DNA of 64,000 nt from Kaistia dalseonensis. Lineage in GTDB: Bacteria > Pseudomonadota > Alphaproteobacteria > Rhizobiales > Kaistiaceae. The DNA is taken from NCBI RefSeq assembly GCF_030814715.1, contig NZ_JAUSVO010000005.1, positions 124,001 to 188,000 on the forward strand, written 5' to 3'. Positions 17,256 to 24,457 of the stretch are shown one piece after another (the stretch's first letter is position 1; every line of letters begins with the position of its first letter). The position numbers and the translations under genes are program-made. The notes under the pieces are model-generated. The model was given only the letters and a program-made list of their open reading frames with translations, had not been told where the DNA came from and did not search any database.

Positions 17256-18287
17256 ATGACCGAAAGCCTGCAGGCCATTGCACGTCGTCTTGTCGAACCT
17301 GGAAAAGGCCTTCTTGCTGCTGACGAGAGTTCCAGCACGATCAAGAAGCGGTTCGATCAGATCAAACTGATTTCGACCTTCGATACACGTCGCGATTACC
17401 GGGAAATGCTGTTCCGGGCCAAGCCCGCCATGAGCGCATATGTTTCCGGCGTTATTCTCTACGACGAGACGATCCGCCAGTCCGCCGCCGACGGAACGCC
17501 GCTGGTCGAGCTGATCAAGGAGAGCGGCTCGATCCCGGGCATCAAGGTGGATTCCGGCGCCAAGCCGCTGGCCGGCTTCCCGGGCGAGACGATCACCGAG
17601 GGCCTGGACGGTCTCGGCGAGCGTCTTTCGGAATATTACGATCTCGGCGCCCGCTTCGCCAAATGGCGCGGCGTCATCGCCATCGGCAAGGGCCTGCCCA
17701 CGCAGGAGGCGATCTACGCCAACGCCCATGCGCTTGCCCGCTACGCCGCGCTCTGCCAGGCCGCAGGCATCGTGCCGATCGTCGAACCTGAAGTGCTGAT
17801 GGACGGCGTCGAATCCTCGCACACCATCGATGTCTGCCAGGCGGTCACCACCGATACGCTGCGCATCGTCTTCTCGGAGCTGGAGCGCGCCCGTGTCGAC
17901 CTGACCGGCATGATCTTGAAGCCGAACATGGTCGTGCCCGGCAAGACCAGCGGCCAGACCGTCTCGGCGCAGGAAGTGGCCGAGCGCACCGTCGCGATGT
18001 TCCGCGATGTCGTGCCGGCGAGCGTTCCCGGCATCGCCTTCCTTTCGGGCGGTCAGACGGACGAGCAGGCGACGGAGAACCTCTCGGCGATCAACCAGCT
18101 GCCGAACCTGCCCTGGCGGATCACCTTCTCCTTCGGCCGCGCGCTGCAGGCCGCAGCCCTCCAGGCCTGGGGCGGCAAGGCGGAGAATGTCGGCGCCGGC
18201 CAGATCGCCTTCCTTCATCGCTGCCGCATGAACAGCCTGGCGGCCCTCGGCCAGTGGCAGCCGGCGCTCGAGCGCGAGGCCGCCTGA
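17256..18287 (+). CDS. fba: Class I fructose-bisphosphate aldolase
   Basis: This 343-residue enzyme is a Schiff-base (metal-independent) aldolase that cleaves fructose 1,6-bisphosphate. The N terminus TESLQAIARRLVEPGKGLL and AADESSSTIKKRF are typical of class I. The Schiff-base lysine is Lys222 in GMILKPNMVVPG, and KWRGVIAIG (about 136-144) and the C-terminal FLSGGQTDEQATENL are conserved. The ATG at 17256 was chosen because upstream in-frame codons lack family similarity. A perfect palindrome upstream suggests regulation separate from pgk. Confidence 0.95.
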   Translation: MTESLQAIARRLVEPGKGLLAADESSSTIKKRFDQIKLISTFDTRRDYREMLFRAKPAMSAYVSGVILYDETIRQSAADGTPLVELIKESGSIPGIKVDSGAKPLAGFPGETITEGLDGLGERLSEYYDLGARFAKWRGVIAIGKGLPTQEAIYANAHALARYAALCQAAGIVPIVEPEVLMDGVESSHTIDVCQAVTTDTLRIVFSELERARVDLTGMILKPNMVVPGKTSGQTVSAQEVAERTVAMFRDVVPASVPGIAFLSGGQTDEQATENLSAINQLPNLPWRITFSFGRALQAAALQAWGGKAENVGAGQIAFLHRCRMNSLAALGQWQPALEREAA

Positions 18288-18316
18288 GGCCCTCGCCACG
18301 CCCGACGACGAGAAAG

Positions 18317-18341
18317 CGTCGCGTCTCGATGAGACGCGACG
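18317..18341 (+). terminator. Strong hairpin after fba
   Basis: CGTCGCGTCTC (18317-18327) and GAGACGCGACG (18331-18341) are exact reverse complements with a 3-base loop, followed by TTAATT. The T-run is weak, so termination strength is uncertain. Confidence 0.5.
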
Positions 18342-18424
18342 TTAATTGCTTCCTATCGTCCGCCAAATCACGCTAAACGTTGAGCCGTGTTCAGCATGAA
18401 ACGGATGTGATCCGGCGACAGACC

Positions 18425-19444
18425 ATGGCGAGAGATTTCGACCCCTACAAGCTTGCCAGTCCCCAGGTCTATCTCTGGCGGATGATCATATTCCTGGTGA
18501 TCGCGGCCTTCGTCGCCGTTATCCTCTATCGTCAGGTCTATACGTCCTTCCTGGCCAATCCCGCGCTGAACGGCGTCATCGTCGGCGTGCTGTTCATCGG
18601 CATCCTGCTGGCTTTCCGGCAGGTGATCCGCATCTTCCCGGAAGTGCGCTGGGCCAACGGTTTCCGCAATGCCGACCGCTCGGTCGAGATGGAGCGCAAT
18701 CCGGTCCTCCTCGCGCCGATGTCCGCCATTCTCGGCGACCGGATCGGCCGCGTCTCGATCTCGACGCAGACCATGCGGTCCGTGCTCGATTCGATCCTGA
18801 TGCGCCTCGACGAGGACCGCGACACCTCGCGCTACCTGACGGGCCTGCTCATCTTCCTCGGTCTGCTCGGCACGTTCTGGGGCCTTCTGGAGACCGTCGG
18901 CGCGGTCGCCGACGCGATCCGCAGCCTCAATATCGGCGCGGGCGACAGCGCGGTGATCTTCGAGGACCTGAAGGCCGGGCTCGAAGGTCCGCTCAAGGGC
19001 ATGGGCACGGCATTCTCGTCCTCGCTCTTCGGTCTGTCGGGCTCGCTGATCCTCGGCTTCCTCGACCTCCAGGCCGGCCAGGCGCAGAGCAAGTTCTACA
19101 CCGAGCTGGAAGACTGGCTCGCGACGGTGACCGATCTCGATCCGAGCCGCATCGATGTCCAGGAAGGCACGACCGGCAATGACGATCTGCGCATCGCCAT
19201 CGACCGCCTTACCCAGGCCCTGCACGAAGGCGCCGTTCCCGGCCAGGCCGGCGGCGGCTCGACGCAGCGCGCCACGGCCGCCATGGCGAACCTCGCCGAA
19301 GGAATCCAGGGCCTTGTCCAGCACATGCGCAGCGAGCAGCAGGTCGTGCGCGGCTGGGTCGAACAGCAGGCCGATCAACAGCGCGAGATGCAGCAGCTTC
19401 TCGAAGTCATAGCGCGGGCGTTGAAGCAACCGGCGGGGGAATAG
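18425..19444 (+). CDS. MotA/TolQ/ExbB-like inner-membrane ion-channel protein
   Basis: The 339-residue protein has transmembrane segments at about 20-37 (RMIIFLVIAAFVAVILY) and 47-62. After a cytoplasmic stretch two more follow, around YLTGLLIFLGLLGTFWGLLE (about 137-156) and GMGTAFSSSLFGLSGSLILG (about 195-214). The last two correspond to the MotA/TolQ/ExbB core, whose Thr/Ser-Gly-rich helices line the ion path. It is followed after 3 bases by an OmpA/MotB-like gene, so the pair probably forms a proton- or sodium-driven stator. No flagellar genes are nearby, so flagellar rotation is not implied. Confidence 0.85.
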   Translation: MARDFDPYKLASPQVYLWRMIIFLVIAAFVAVILYRQVYTSFLANPALNGVIVGVLFIGILLAFRQVIRIFPEVRWANGFRNADRSVEMERNPVLLAPMSAILGDRIGRVSISTQTMRSVLDSILMRLDEDRDTSRYLTGLLIFLGLLGTFWGLLETVGAVADAIRSLNIGAGDSAVIFEDLKAGLEGPLKGMGTAFSSSLFGLSGSLILGFLDLQAGQAQSKFYTELEDWLATVTDLDPSRIDVQEGTTGNDDLRIAIDRLTQALHEGAVPGQAGGGSTQRATAAMANLAEGIQGLVQHMRSEQQVVRGWVEQQADQQREMQQLLEVIARALKQPAGE

Positions 19445-19447
19445 CAA

Positions 19448-20476
19448 TTGGCCGCCCGAGCCCGCCGCCGCGAGGCGAGAAGCGACGTCTGGCCGGCCTT
19501 TGTCGACGTCCTGTCGAATCTTCTGCTCGTCTTCATTTTCCTGCTCTCGATCTTCGCGCTGCTGCAGTTCCTGCAGAGCCGCGAGATCACCGGCAAGGAT
19601 ACGGTGCTGAACCGGCTCAATTCCCAGATCGCGGAACTGACCGAACTGCTCGCCATGGAGCGCTCCAACAAGCAGGAACTGAACGACGAACTCGCCAATC
19701 TTCAGGCGAGCCTCGCCGCGACCGCGGCCGAGCGCGACAAGTTGAAGGGCGCGGCCGACACCTCGTCAGCCGCCGCGAATTCGGCCGATGGGCAGATCGC
19801 GATCATCACCAAGGCGCTCGACAACGAAAAGATCGTCAGCCAGAAGGCGCTGTCGCAGGTCGAGATCCTGAACCAGCAGATCGCCGCGCTTCGCCGCCAG
19901 ATCGCGGCGCTGGAGGATGCGCTCGGCGCCTCGGAGAAGCGCGACCAGGAAAGCCAGACGCAGATCGCCGATCTCGGCCGCCGGCTGAATGTGGCGCTCG
20001 CCCAACGCGTCCAGGAGCTCTCGCGCTATCGCTCCGATTTCTTCGGTCGCCTGCGCGAAATCCTCGGCAACCGACCCGATATCACCGTCGTCGGCGACCG
20101 CTTCGTGTTCCAGTCGGAAGTGCTGTTTCCATCCGGCTCGGACGAGTTCAATGTCGACGGCAAGGCCGAACTGGACAAGCTCGCCGACGCGATCAAGCAG
20201 CTCGAAGGCGAGATCCCGCCCGAGATCGCCTGGGTACTGCGCGTTGACGGCCATACGGATGCGCGCCCGCTCTCGGGCACGGGCCGCTTCCGCAACAATT
20301 GGGAGCTTTCGGCCGCGCGCGCCATCGCCGTCGTGCGCTATCTGATCGATCGCGGCGTGCAGCCGAGCCATCTCGTGGCCGCGGGTTTCGGCGAGTTCCA
20401 GCCGATCGAGCCGGGCGACAGCGACGCCGCCAACGCCAAGAACCGCCGCATCGAGCTGAAGCTCACCGAACGGTAG
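19448..20476 (+). CDS. MotB/OmpA-like stator protein with long coiled coil
   Basis: The 342-residue protein starts with TTG at 19448, just after the MotA-like stop. It has a short cytoplasmic tail and one transmembrane helix at about 20-42 with Asp20 at its mouth (PAFVDVLSNLLLVFIFLL), the position of the ion-carrying Asp in MotB. A long coiled coil at about 55-190 is rich in Gln/Leu/Ala. A C-terminal OmpA peptidoglycan-binding domain contains RVDGHTDARPLSG and ends with NAKNRRIELKL. It should anchor the upstream channel to the cell wall. Confidence 0.87.
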   Translation: MAARARRREARSDVWPAFVDVLSNLLLVFIFLLSIFALLQFLQSREITGKDTVLNRLNSQIAELTELLAMERSNKQELNDELANLQASLAATAAERDKLKGAADTSSAAANSADGQIAIITKALDNEKIVSQKALSQVEILNQQIAALRRQIAALEDALGASEKRDQESQTQIADLGRRLNVALAQRVQELSRYRSDFFGRLREILGNRPDITVVGDRFVFQSEVLFPSGSDEFNVDGKAELDKLADAIKQLEGEIPPEIAWVLRVDGHTDARPLSGTGRFRNNWELSAARAIAVVRYLIDRGVQPSHLVAAGFGEFQPIEPGDSDAANAKNRRIELKLTER

Positions 20477-20515
20477 GGCTGGCGTTCCGCCAGCCGCAAT
20501 CCCCTGCCCTCCATC

Positions 20516-20703
20516 GCGCGCCGGCCCGCATGAAGCGCACGGCCCGCCCTCTCTCCCGCAAAGCGGGGGAGAGCTGGAGAGGGGGTTCACGGCCGTGACA
20601 TCGGGCGAATACGAGACAGCCTTCCGAGACCCTGCGGGCGGGCCCCCTCCCCGACCCTCCCCCGCAAGCGGGAGAGGGAGAAGAAAGGCGCACGGCCCGC
20701 TAT
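20516..20703. repeat. Palindromic interspersed repeat, copy 1
   Basis: This is a unit of about 188 bp. It has two back-to-back palindromic ends (CCCTCTCCCGC with GCGGGGGAGAG, and CCTCCCCCGC with GCGGGAGAGGG) around a core with CATCGGGCGAATACG. It is about 90% identical by eye to the copy at 20751. Structure and position, between a stator gene and a convergent exporter gene, resemble rhizobial interspersed mosaic elements. No protein-coding content. Confidence 0.75.
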
Positions 20704-20750
20704 GGTCGCCGATCCGAAGCTCCGCCGTCCGGAATCACCGCTCCATGATT

Positions 20751-20936
20751 GCGCACCGGCCCCCATGAAACGCACGGCCCGCCCTCTCTCTCGCAAAGCG
20801 GGGGAGAGCTGGAGAGGGGGCTCAACGCCGTGACGTCGGGCGAATACGGAATAGCGTTCCGAGACCCTGCAGGCGGCCCCCTCCCCGACCCTCCCCCGCA
20901 AGCGGGAGAGGGAGAAGAACGGTGCCTGGCCCGCTA
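20751..20936. repeat. Palindromic interspersed repeat, copy 2
   Basis: This is the second copy in direct orientation, separated from the first by about 47 bases of unrelated sequence. It ends directly at the stop of the minus-strand ABC exporter. Together the two copies explain the 464-base gene-free stretch 20477-20940. The palindromic end could also act as a terminator for the flanking convergent genes. Confidence 0.75.
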
Positions 20937-20940
20937 ATCG

Positions 20941-22755
20941 CTATGCGGCGTCCTGTCGGAACTGCAGCCGGGCGAGGCGGGCATAGAGCCCGCCCTGGCG
21001 CGACAATTCCTCATGGGTGCCTTCCTCGACGATCGTGCCGCCATCCATGACGAGGATGCGGTCGGCCTTGAGGATCGTCGCGAGGCGGTGCGCGATCACG
21101 ATCGTGGTGCGGCCGACCATCAATTCGTCGAGCGCCGCCTGGACGGCGACCTCGCTTTCGGCGTCGAGCGCGCTGGTCGCCTCGTCGAGCAGCAGCACGG
21201 GCGCATCCTTCAGGATGGCGCGCGCGATCGCGAGGCGCTGGCGCTGGCCGCCCGAAAGCGTCACGCCGCGCTCGCCGAGCTCGGTCTCGTAGCCCTTCGG
21301 CAAGGCACTCAGGAAATCGTCGGCATAGGCGGCCTTTGCGGCCTGCCGCACGTCGTCAACCGAAGCATCCGGCCGGCCGAAGCCGATATTCTCCGCCGCC
21401 GTCGCCGCGAAGATCACCGTATCCTGCGGCACGAGCGCGATGCGCTGGCGGAGCGCGAGCGGATCGAGCGCCTTCGCGTCGATGCCGTCAAAGGTGACGC
21501 GGCCGGATTGCGGGTCGTAGAAGCGCAGGATTAGGTTGAAGAGCGTGCTCTTGCCGGCGCCCGACGGCCCGACCACGGCGACGCGCTCGCCCGGCGCGAT
21601 CGTGAAGCTGATCTCGCGGATGGCCGCCTCGCGCCCGCCCTCGGGATAGGCGAACGTCACGGCCTCGAACGCGATCGCGCCCGCGCCGCGCCCGGCGATC
21701 GACTGCGGCCTTGCCGGTGCGGAGACGGACGGCGTCTCGACCAGGATTTCCGACAGGCGCTCGGCCGCGCCGGAGGCATTTGCGATGTCGCCCCAGACCT
21801 GCGAGAGCTCGCCGAGCGCGCCGGCGCCGATCACCGCGTAGATCAGGAACTGGCCGAGCGTGCCGGGCGTCATGCGGCCGGCGAGCACGTCCTGCGCGCC
21901 CCACCAGAGCACGGCCACCATGCTCGAAAACACCATGAAGATGCCGAAGGCGGTGAGCGCCGCGCGCGCCGCCGTGGAATTGCGCGCGGCGACGAAGGCC
22001 GTTTCAACCGCCCGCGTGAAGCGCGCCGTAACCGAGCCCTCCGCCGTGAAGGCCTGCACGACGCGCATCGCGCCGATCGCCTCGCTCGCATAGGCGGACG
22101 CGTCGGCCAGCATGTCCTGTGCCCGGCGGGAGCGCGCGCGGATGCGGCGGCCGAAGCCGACCAGCGGCAGCACGACGATCGGCAGCGCCACGAGCACGAG
22201 CCCGGACAGGCTGGGGCTCGTCACCACCATCATGGCGATCGCGCCGACGAACATGACGAGGTTGCGCAGCGCGATCGAAACATTCGCGCCCGCGACCGCC
22301 TTGATCTGCGTGGTGTCCGTGGTCAGCCGCGCCGTGATCTCGCCCGAGCGGTTGCGATCGAAGAAATCGATGCCCAGCGTCGCGATGTGGCGGAAGACAT
22401 CGGCGCGCAGATCAGCAACGACTCGCTCGCCCAGCCAGGTGACGAAGTAGAAGCGCAGGCTGGAGGCCGTGGCGAGCACCGCCACCACCCCGATCAACGC
22501 GATGAAATAGGTGTTGATCGCCGCGCCATCGGCGGCGTTGAAGCCGTGGTCGATCATGCGGCGCACGGCGAGCGGCACCACCAGCGTCGCGGCGGCGGCA
22601 AGGAGCAGCGCGAGGCCGGCGCCGGCGAGCTGCGGCTTGTAGCGCAGCACATAGGGCACGAGCATGGCCAGCGGCTTCATCGAGCGCCGTCGCGGCGACG
22701 CGCCTTCAGCCGACGCCGCGCGAATGTCTCTATTGGCTGTGGTTTGCTCGACCAT
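20941..22755 (-). CDS. MsbA-like ABC exporter (fused permease-ATPase)
   Basis: This 604-residue half-transporter has an N-terminal six-helix ABC membrane domain (first helices around LAGAGLALLLAAAATLVVPL and YFIALIGVVAVLATASSLRF) and a C-terminal ATPase. Walker A is GPSGAGKSTLFNLI, the signature is LSGGQRQRLAIARAI, and Walker B is VLLLDEATSALD. It probably works as a homodimer exporting lipid or a hydrophobic compound; the substrate is unknown. The MVEQTTANRD start at 22755 was chosen because upstream in-frame sequence is low-complexity without family similarity. It is divergent from rpmE. Confidence 0.9.
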   Translation of the reverse strand: MVEQTTANRDIRAASAEGASPRRRSMKPLAMLVPYVLRYKPQLAGAGLALLLAAAATLVVPLAVRRMIDHGFNAADGAAINTYFIALIGVVAVLATASSLRFYFVTWLGERVVADLRADVFRHIATLGIDFFDRNRSGEITARLTTDTTQIKAVAGANVSIALRNLVMFVGAIAMMVVTSPSLSGLVLVALPIVVLPLVGFGRRIRARSRRAQDMLADASAYASEAIGAMRVVQAFTAEGSVTARFTRAVETAFVAARNSTAARAALTAFGIFMVFSSMVAVLWWGAQDVLAGRMTPGTLGQFLIYAVIGAGALGELSQVWGDIANASGAAERLSEILVETPSVSAPARPQSIAGRGAGAIAFEAVTFAYPEGGREAAIREISFTIAPGERVAVVGPSGAGKSTLFNLILRFYDPQSGRVTFDGIDAKALDPLALRQRIALVPQDTVIFAATAAENIGFGRPDASVDDVRQAAKAAYADDFLSALPKGYETELGERGVTLSGGQRQRLAIARAILKDAPVLLLDEATSALDAESEVAVQAALDELMVGRTTIVIAHRLATILKADRILVMDGGTIVEEGTHEELSRQGGLYARLARLQFRQDAA

Positions 22756-22842
22756 TGACGTCCGTTTGCCGCGAAAGATCGCCGCCCGCTCCGGCGGCGT
22801 AGATGCACATGGAGCCCCGGCGCTTTCAAGGCGCGCCAACCT

Positions 22843-22871
22843 CTTGTGCCGATCCGAGGGGTGGGCTATAT
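22843..22871 (+). promoter_or_regulatory. Probable rpmE promoter
   Basis: TTGTGC and TATATC hexamers with a 17-base spacer end near 22871, about 120 bases upstream of rpmE. This spacing fits a housekeeping sigma promoter and would give a leader of roughly 115 nt. Confidence 0.45.
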
Positions 22872-22886
22872 CGTCGCCCCGACAGG

Positions 22887-22912
22887 ACGGCCGGTCGCAA
22901 GCGGCCGTTTTT
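22887..22912 (+). terminator. Terminator-like hairpin in the rpmE leader
   Basis: ACGGCCG (22887-22893) pairs with CGGCCGT (22902-22908) around an 8-base loop, followed by five T residues. It lies between the predicted rpmE promoter and the gene, so it may act as an attenuator rather than as an end of another gene. Confidence 0.5.
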
Positions 22913-22993
22913 CCCATTGATCCGGCCTTTGCCCGCGCCTGACGCGAGCCGAGGCCATGCGGTCCCGACGGACCGAGCGCTCGAGGACCGACC

Positions 22994-23221
22994 ATGAAGA
23001 AGAACATTCACCCGGACTACCACACGATCAAGGTCGTGATGACCAACGGGACCGAGTACCTGACCAAGTCGACCTATGGCGAGGCCGGCGCGACGCTGAA
23101 CCTCGACATCGACCCGACGACGCATCCGGCCTGGACCGGCGGCACGCAGACGCTGCTCGACCGCGCAGGCCGCATCTCGCGCTTCAACAACAAGTTCAAG
23201 GGCTTCATGGGCAACAGCTGA
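22994..23221 (+). CDS. rpmE: 50S ribosomal protein L31, cysteine-free form
   Basis: The 75-residue L31 begins [20 protein letters not shown] and ends in the basic tail [13 protein letters not shown]. It has no cysteine, so it lacks the CxxC zinc ribbon of the zinc-binding L31 form. L31 bridges the two ribosomal subunits. GAGGACCGACC precedes the ATG. The leader holds a terminator-like hairpin, and an intrinsic terminator follows the gene. Confidence 0.97.
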   Translation: MKKNIHPDYHTIKVVMTNGTEYLTKSTYGEAGATLNLDIDPTTHPAWTGGTQTLLDRAGRISRFNNKFKGFMGNS

Positions 23222-23248
23222 TCGCCCCTGACGTCCGCGCTGATACGA

Positions 23249-23275
23249 ACCCCGGCCTTCGCGCCGGGGTTTTGC
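23249..23275 (+). terminator. Intrinsic terminator after rpmE
   Basis: ACCCCGGC (23249-23256) pairs with GCCGGGGT (23263-23270), followed by TTTTGCTTTT. Confidence 0.85.
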
Positions 23276-23338
23276 TTTTCTGGACAGGAAACGATGTGAG
23301 CCGCCCTGGCGGCGGCGTTGGAACGGACGCGCTGTTCG

Positions 23339-23866
23339 CTATTCGCCGCCAAAGGCGCGGGCGAGCCGGCCGAACTGGCGATTGACGGCGTTTTCCGCCG
23401 GATGCTCGAGCGCCACCATGTTGTAGAGCGCATCATCGAGCCGGACGACTCGCTCCTGCAGGCGGACCGAGCGTTCGACGATCTGCTGCAGCCGCGGCGG
23501 CAGCTCTTCCCAGCCCGGGCCGTGCGTCACCGTGCCGAAGCCACGCAGGCGCACCTTGGCCTTTTCCTGGCTCGCCTGCTCGGCCGTCATCTCGCCTTCG
23601 TTCACCGCGCGCTGCAGCAGCAGCCATGAGGCGATCTGCATCAGCCGCGTGGTGAGGCGCATCGATTCGGTCGCGTAGCTCAGCGATCCGTCGCGCGTCA
23701 GGTCGCGGGATTCGATCCGGCCGTCATTGTCGAGATAGGTCGCGGTCTCCTCGACCAGCGCCATGCCTTCGCGGAAGAGCAGCTTGAACGTGTCGGAAAG
23801 GGCGAATGCCTGACCGAACGCGATCGGTGCGTCGGCCTGCCGTCCGTCCCCGAATCCGTCGCTCAT
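23339..23866 (-). CDS. DUF1465 family protein
   Basis: This 175-residue, mostly helical protein begins MSDGFGDGRQADAPIAFGQA. Conserved family stretches are SLSYATESMRLTTRLMQIAS and the C-terminal ALYNMVALEHPAENAVNRQF. DUF1465 is confined largely to alphaproteobacteria and has no established biochemical role. The start at 23866 fits the family; longer in-frame extension is Arg/Pro-rich and unlikely. It is the next gene downstream of the candidate sRNA and a terminator on the same strand. Confidence 0.88.
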   Translation of the reverse strand: MSDGFGDGRQADAPIAFGQAFALSDTFKLLFREGMALVEETATYLDNDGRIESRDLTRDGSLSYATESMRLTTRLMQIASWLLLQRAVNEGEMTAEQASQEKAKVRLRGFGTVTHGPGWEELPPRLQQIVERSVRLQERVVRLDDALYNMVALEHPAENAVNRQFGRLARAFGGE

Positions 23867-23985
23867 CCAGACGCTCCCCCTGCCTGCCCGGCCGTCGCGG
23901 CCGGCCATGCCGGAATCGCGTCGCGGCAAGGCCATCGCATGAAAGGCGGCAGCTTTCAACTTCGCCGATTCTCGCCCGGCACGTC

Positions 23986-24012
23986 AAAAAAAGAGCCGTG
24001 GAAAACGGCTCT
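23986..24012 (-). terminator. Intrinsic terminator
   Basis: AGAGCCG (24012-24006 on the minus strand) pairs with CGGCTCT (23998-23992), followed by six or more T. It ends the candidate sRNA or the DUF1192 transcript. Confidence 0.85.
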
Positions 24013-24080
24013 TGCAGGTTAACAGGGAGGCATCGAACAAAGTGGACAGGAGCCACTCGAATCCAGATGACTGGATGTCA
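23986..24080 (-). ncRNA. Candidate trans-acting small RNA with anti-SD motifs
   Basis: Read on the minus strand, about 95 bases form three hairpins. The first is ATCCAG/CTGGAT (24076-24061). The second is AGTGG/CCACT (24057-24041) with loop CTCCTGT. The third is a terminator AGAGCCG/CGGCTCT (24012-23992) followed by a run of T. The linker between the second and third carries CCTCCC (24030-24025). C-rich anti-Shine-Dalgarno patches in a loop and a linker ahead of an intrinsic terminator are typical of alphaproteobacterial Hfq-dependent sRNAs. No ORF is present. It could alternatively be the 3' UTR of the DUF1192 gene. Confidence 0.5.
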
Positions 24081-24100
24081 TTGATAATGTCCTGGAAACC

Positions 24101-24116
24101 TTAACAGAACATTAAC
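24101..24116 (-). promoter_or_regulatory. CtrA-type box TTAA-N7-TTAA
   Basis: TTAA (24101-24104) and TTAAC (24112-24116) are separated by 7 bases, matching the full CtrA consensus. The box lies about 20-35 bases upstream of the predicted 5' end of the small RNA, where a CtrA-activated promoter would place it. Confidence 0.5.
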
Positions 24117-24149
24117 CATCGATGCCGATTATCCCCGCCCCCTTTGTTG

Positions 24150-24341
24150 CTAACGCTTGAAGAACGAGGCGGCCGCATCGCGCGAGGCCGTCTTTGCCGC
24201 CATGGCGGCGCGCAGGCGCGCGATCTCGCCCTCCAGCACGGCGACCCTGTCGCCCAGCTCCGCGATGGAAAGGGTTGCGAGATCTTCGCCGATCCTGTGT
24301 GGTACCGGCCGCTCGACCGGTGCGTCGTCGAAGAGCGCCAT
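24150..24341 (-). CDS. DUF1192 family protein
   Basis: This 63-residue protein begins MALFDDAPVERPVPHRIGED. A short helix-rich core, LATLSIAELGDRVAVLEGEI, is followed by a coiled-coil-like stretch and basic end FFKR. DUF1192 proteins are small alphaproteobacterial proteins of unknown function often near DUF1465. It is divergent from the quinone oxidoreductase gene. Confidence 0.85.
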   Translation of the reverse strand: MALFDDAPVERPVPHRIGEDLATLSIAELGDRVAVLEGEIARLRAAMAAKTASRDAAASFFKR

Positions 24342-24457
24342 TGCCGTCCTCCTTGTGGTCTCGTCGTCTCGCCAGCGAAATTAGCAGGACCGATCCGCGT
24401 TTCCAGAGTCCCGCATATGGGAACGAGGATGCGGCGGATCATCAGCAGGAGAGTTCC

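Noticed and set aside
18425-20476. Zorya defence system
   Set aside because: A MotA/OmpA pair is present, but no ZorC/ZorD-like helicase or nuclease follows; the next genes are repeats and an ABC exporter.
20516-20936. Possible CRISPR array
   Set aside because: Only two long units of about 187 bp with a 47-base gap, and internal palindromes; spacing and unit size do not fit CRISPR.
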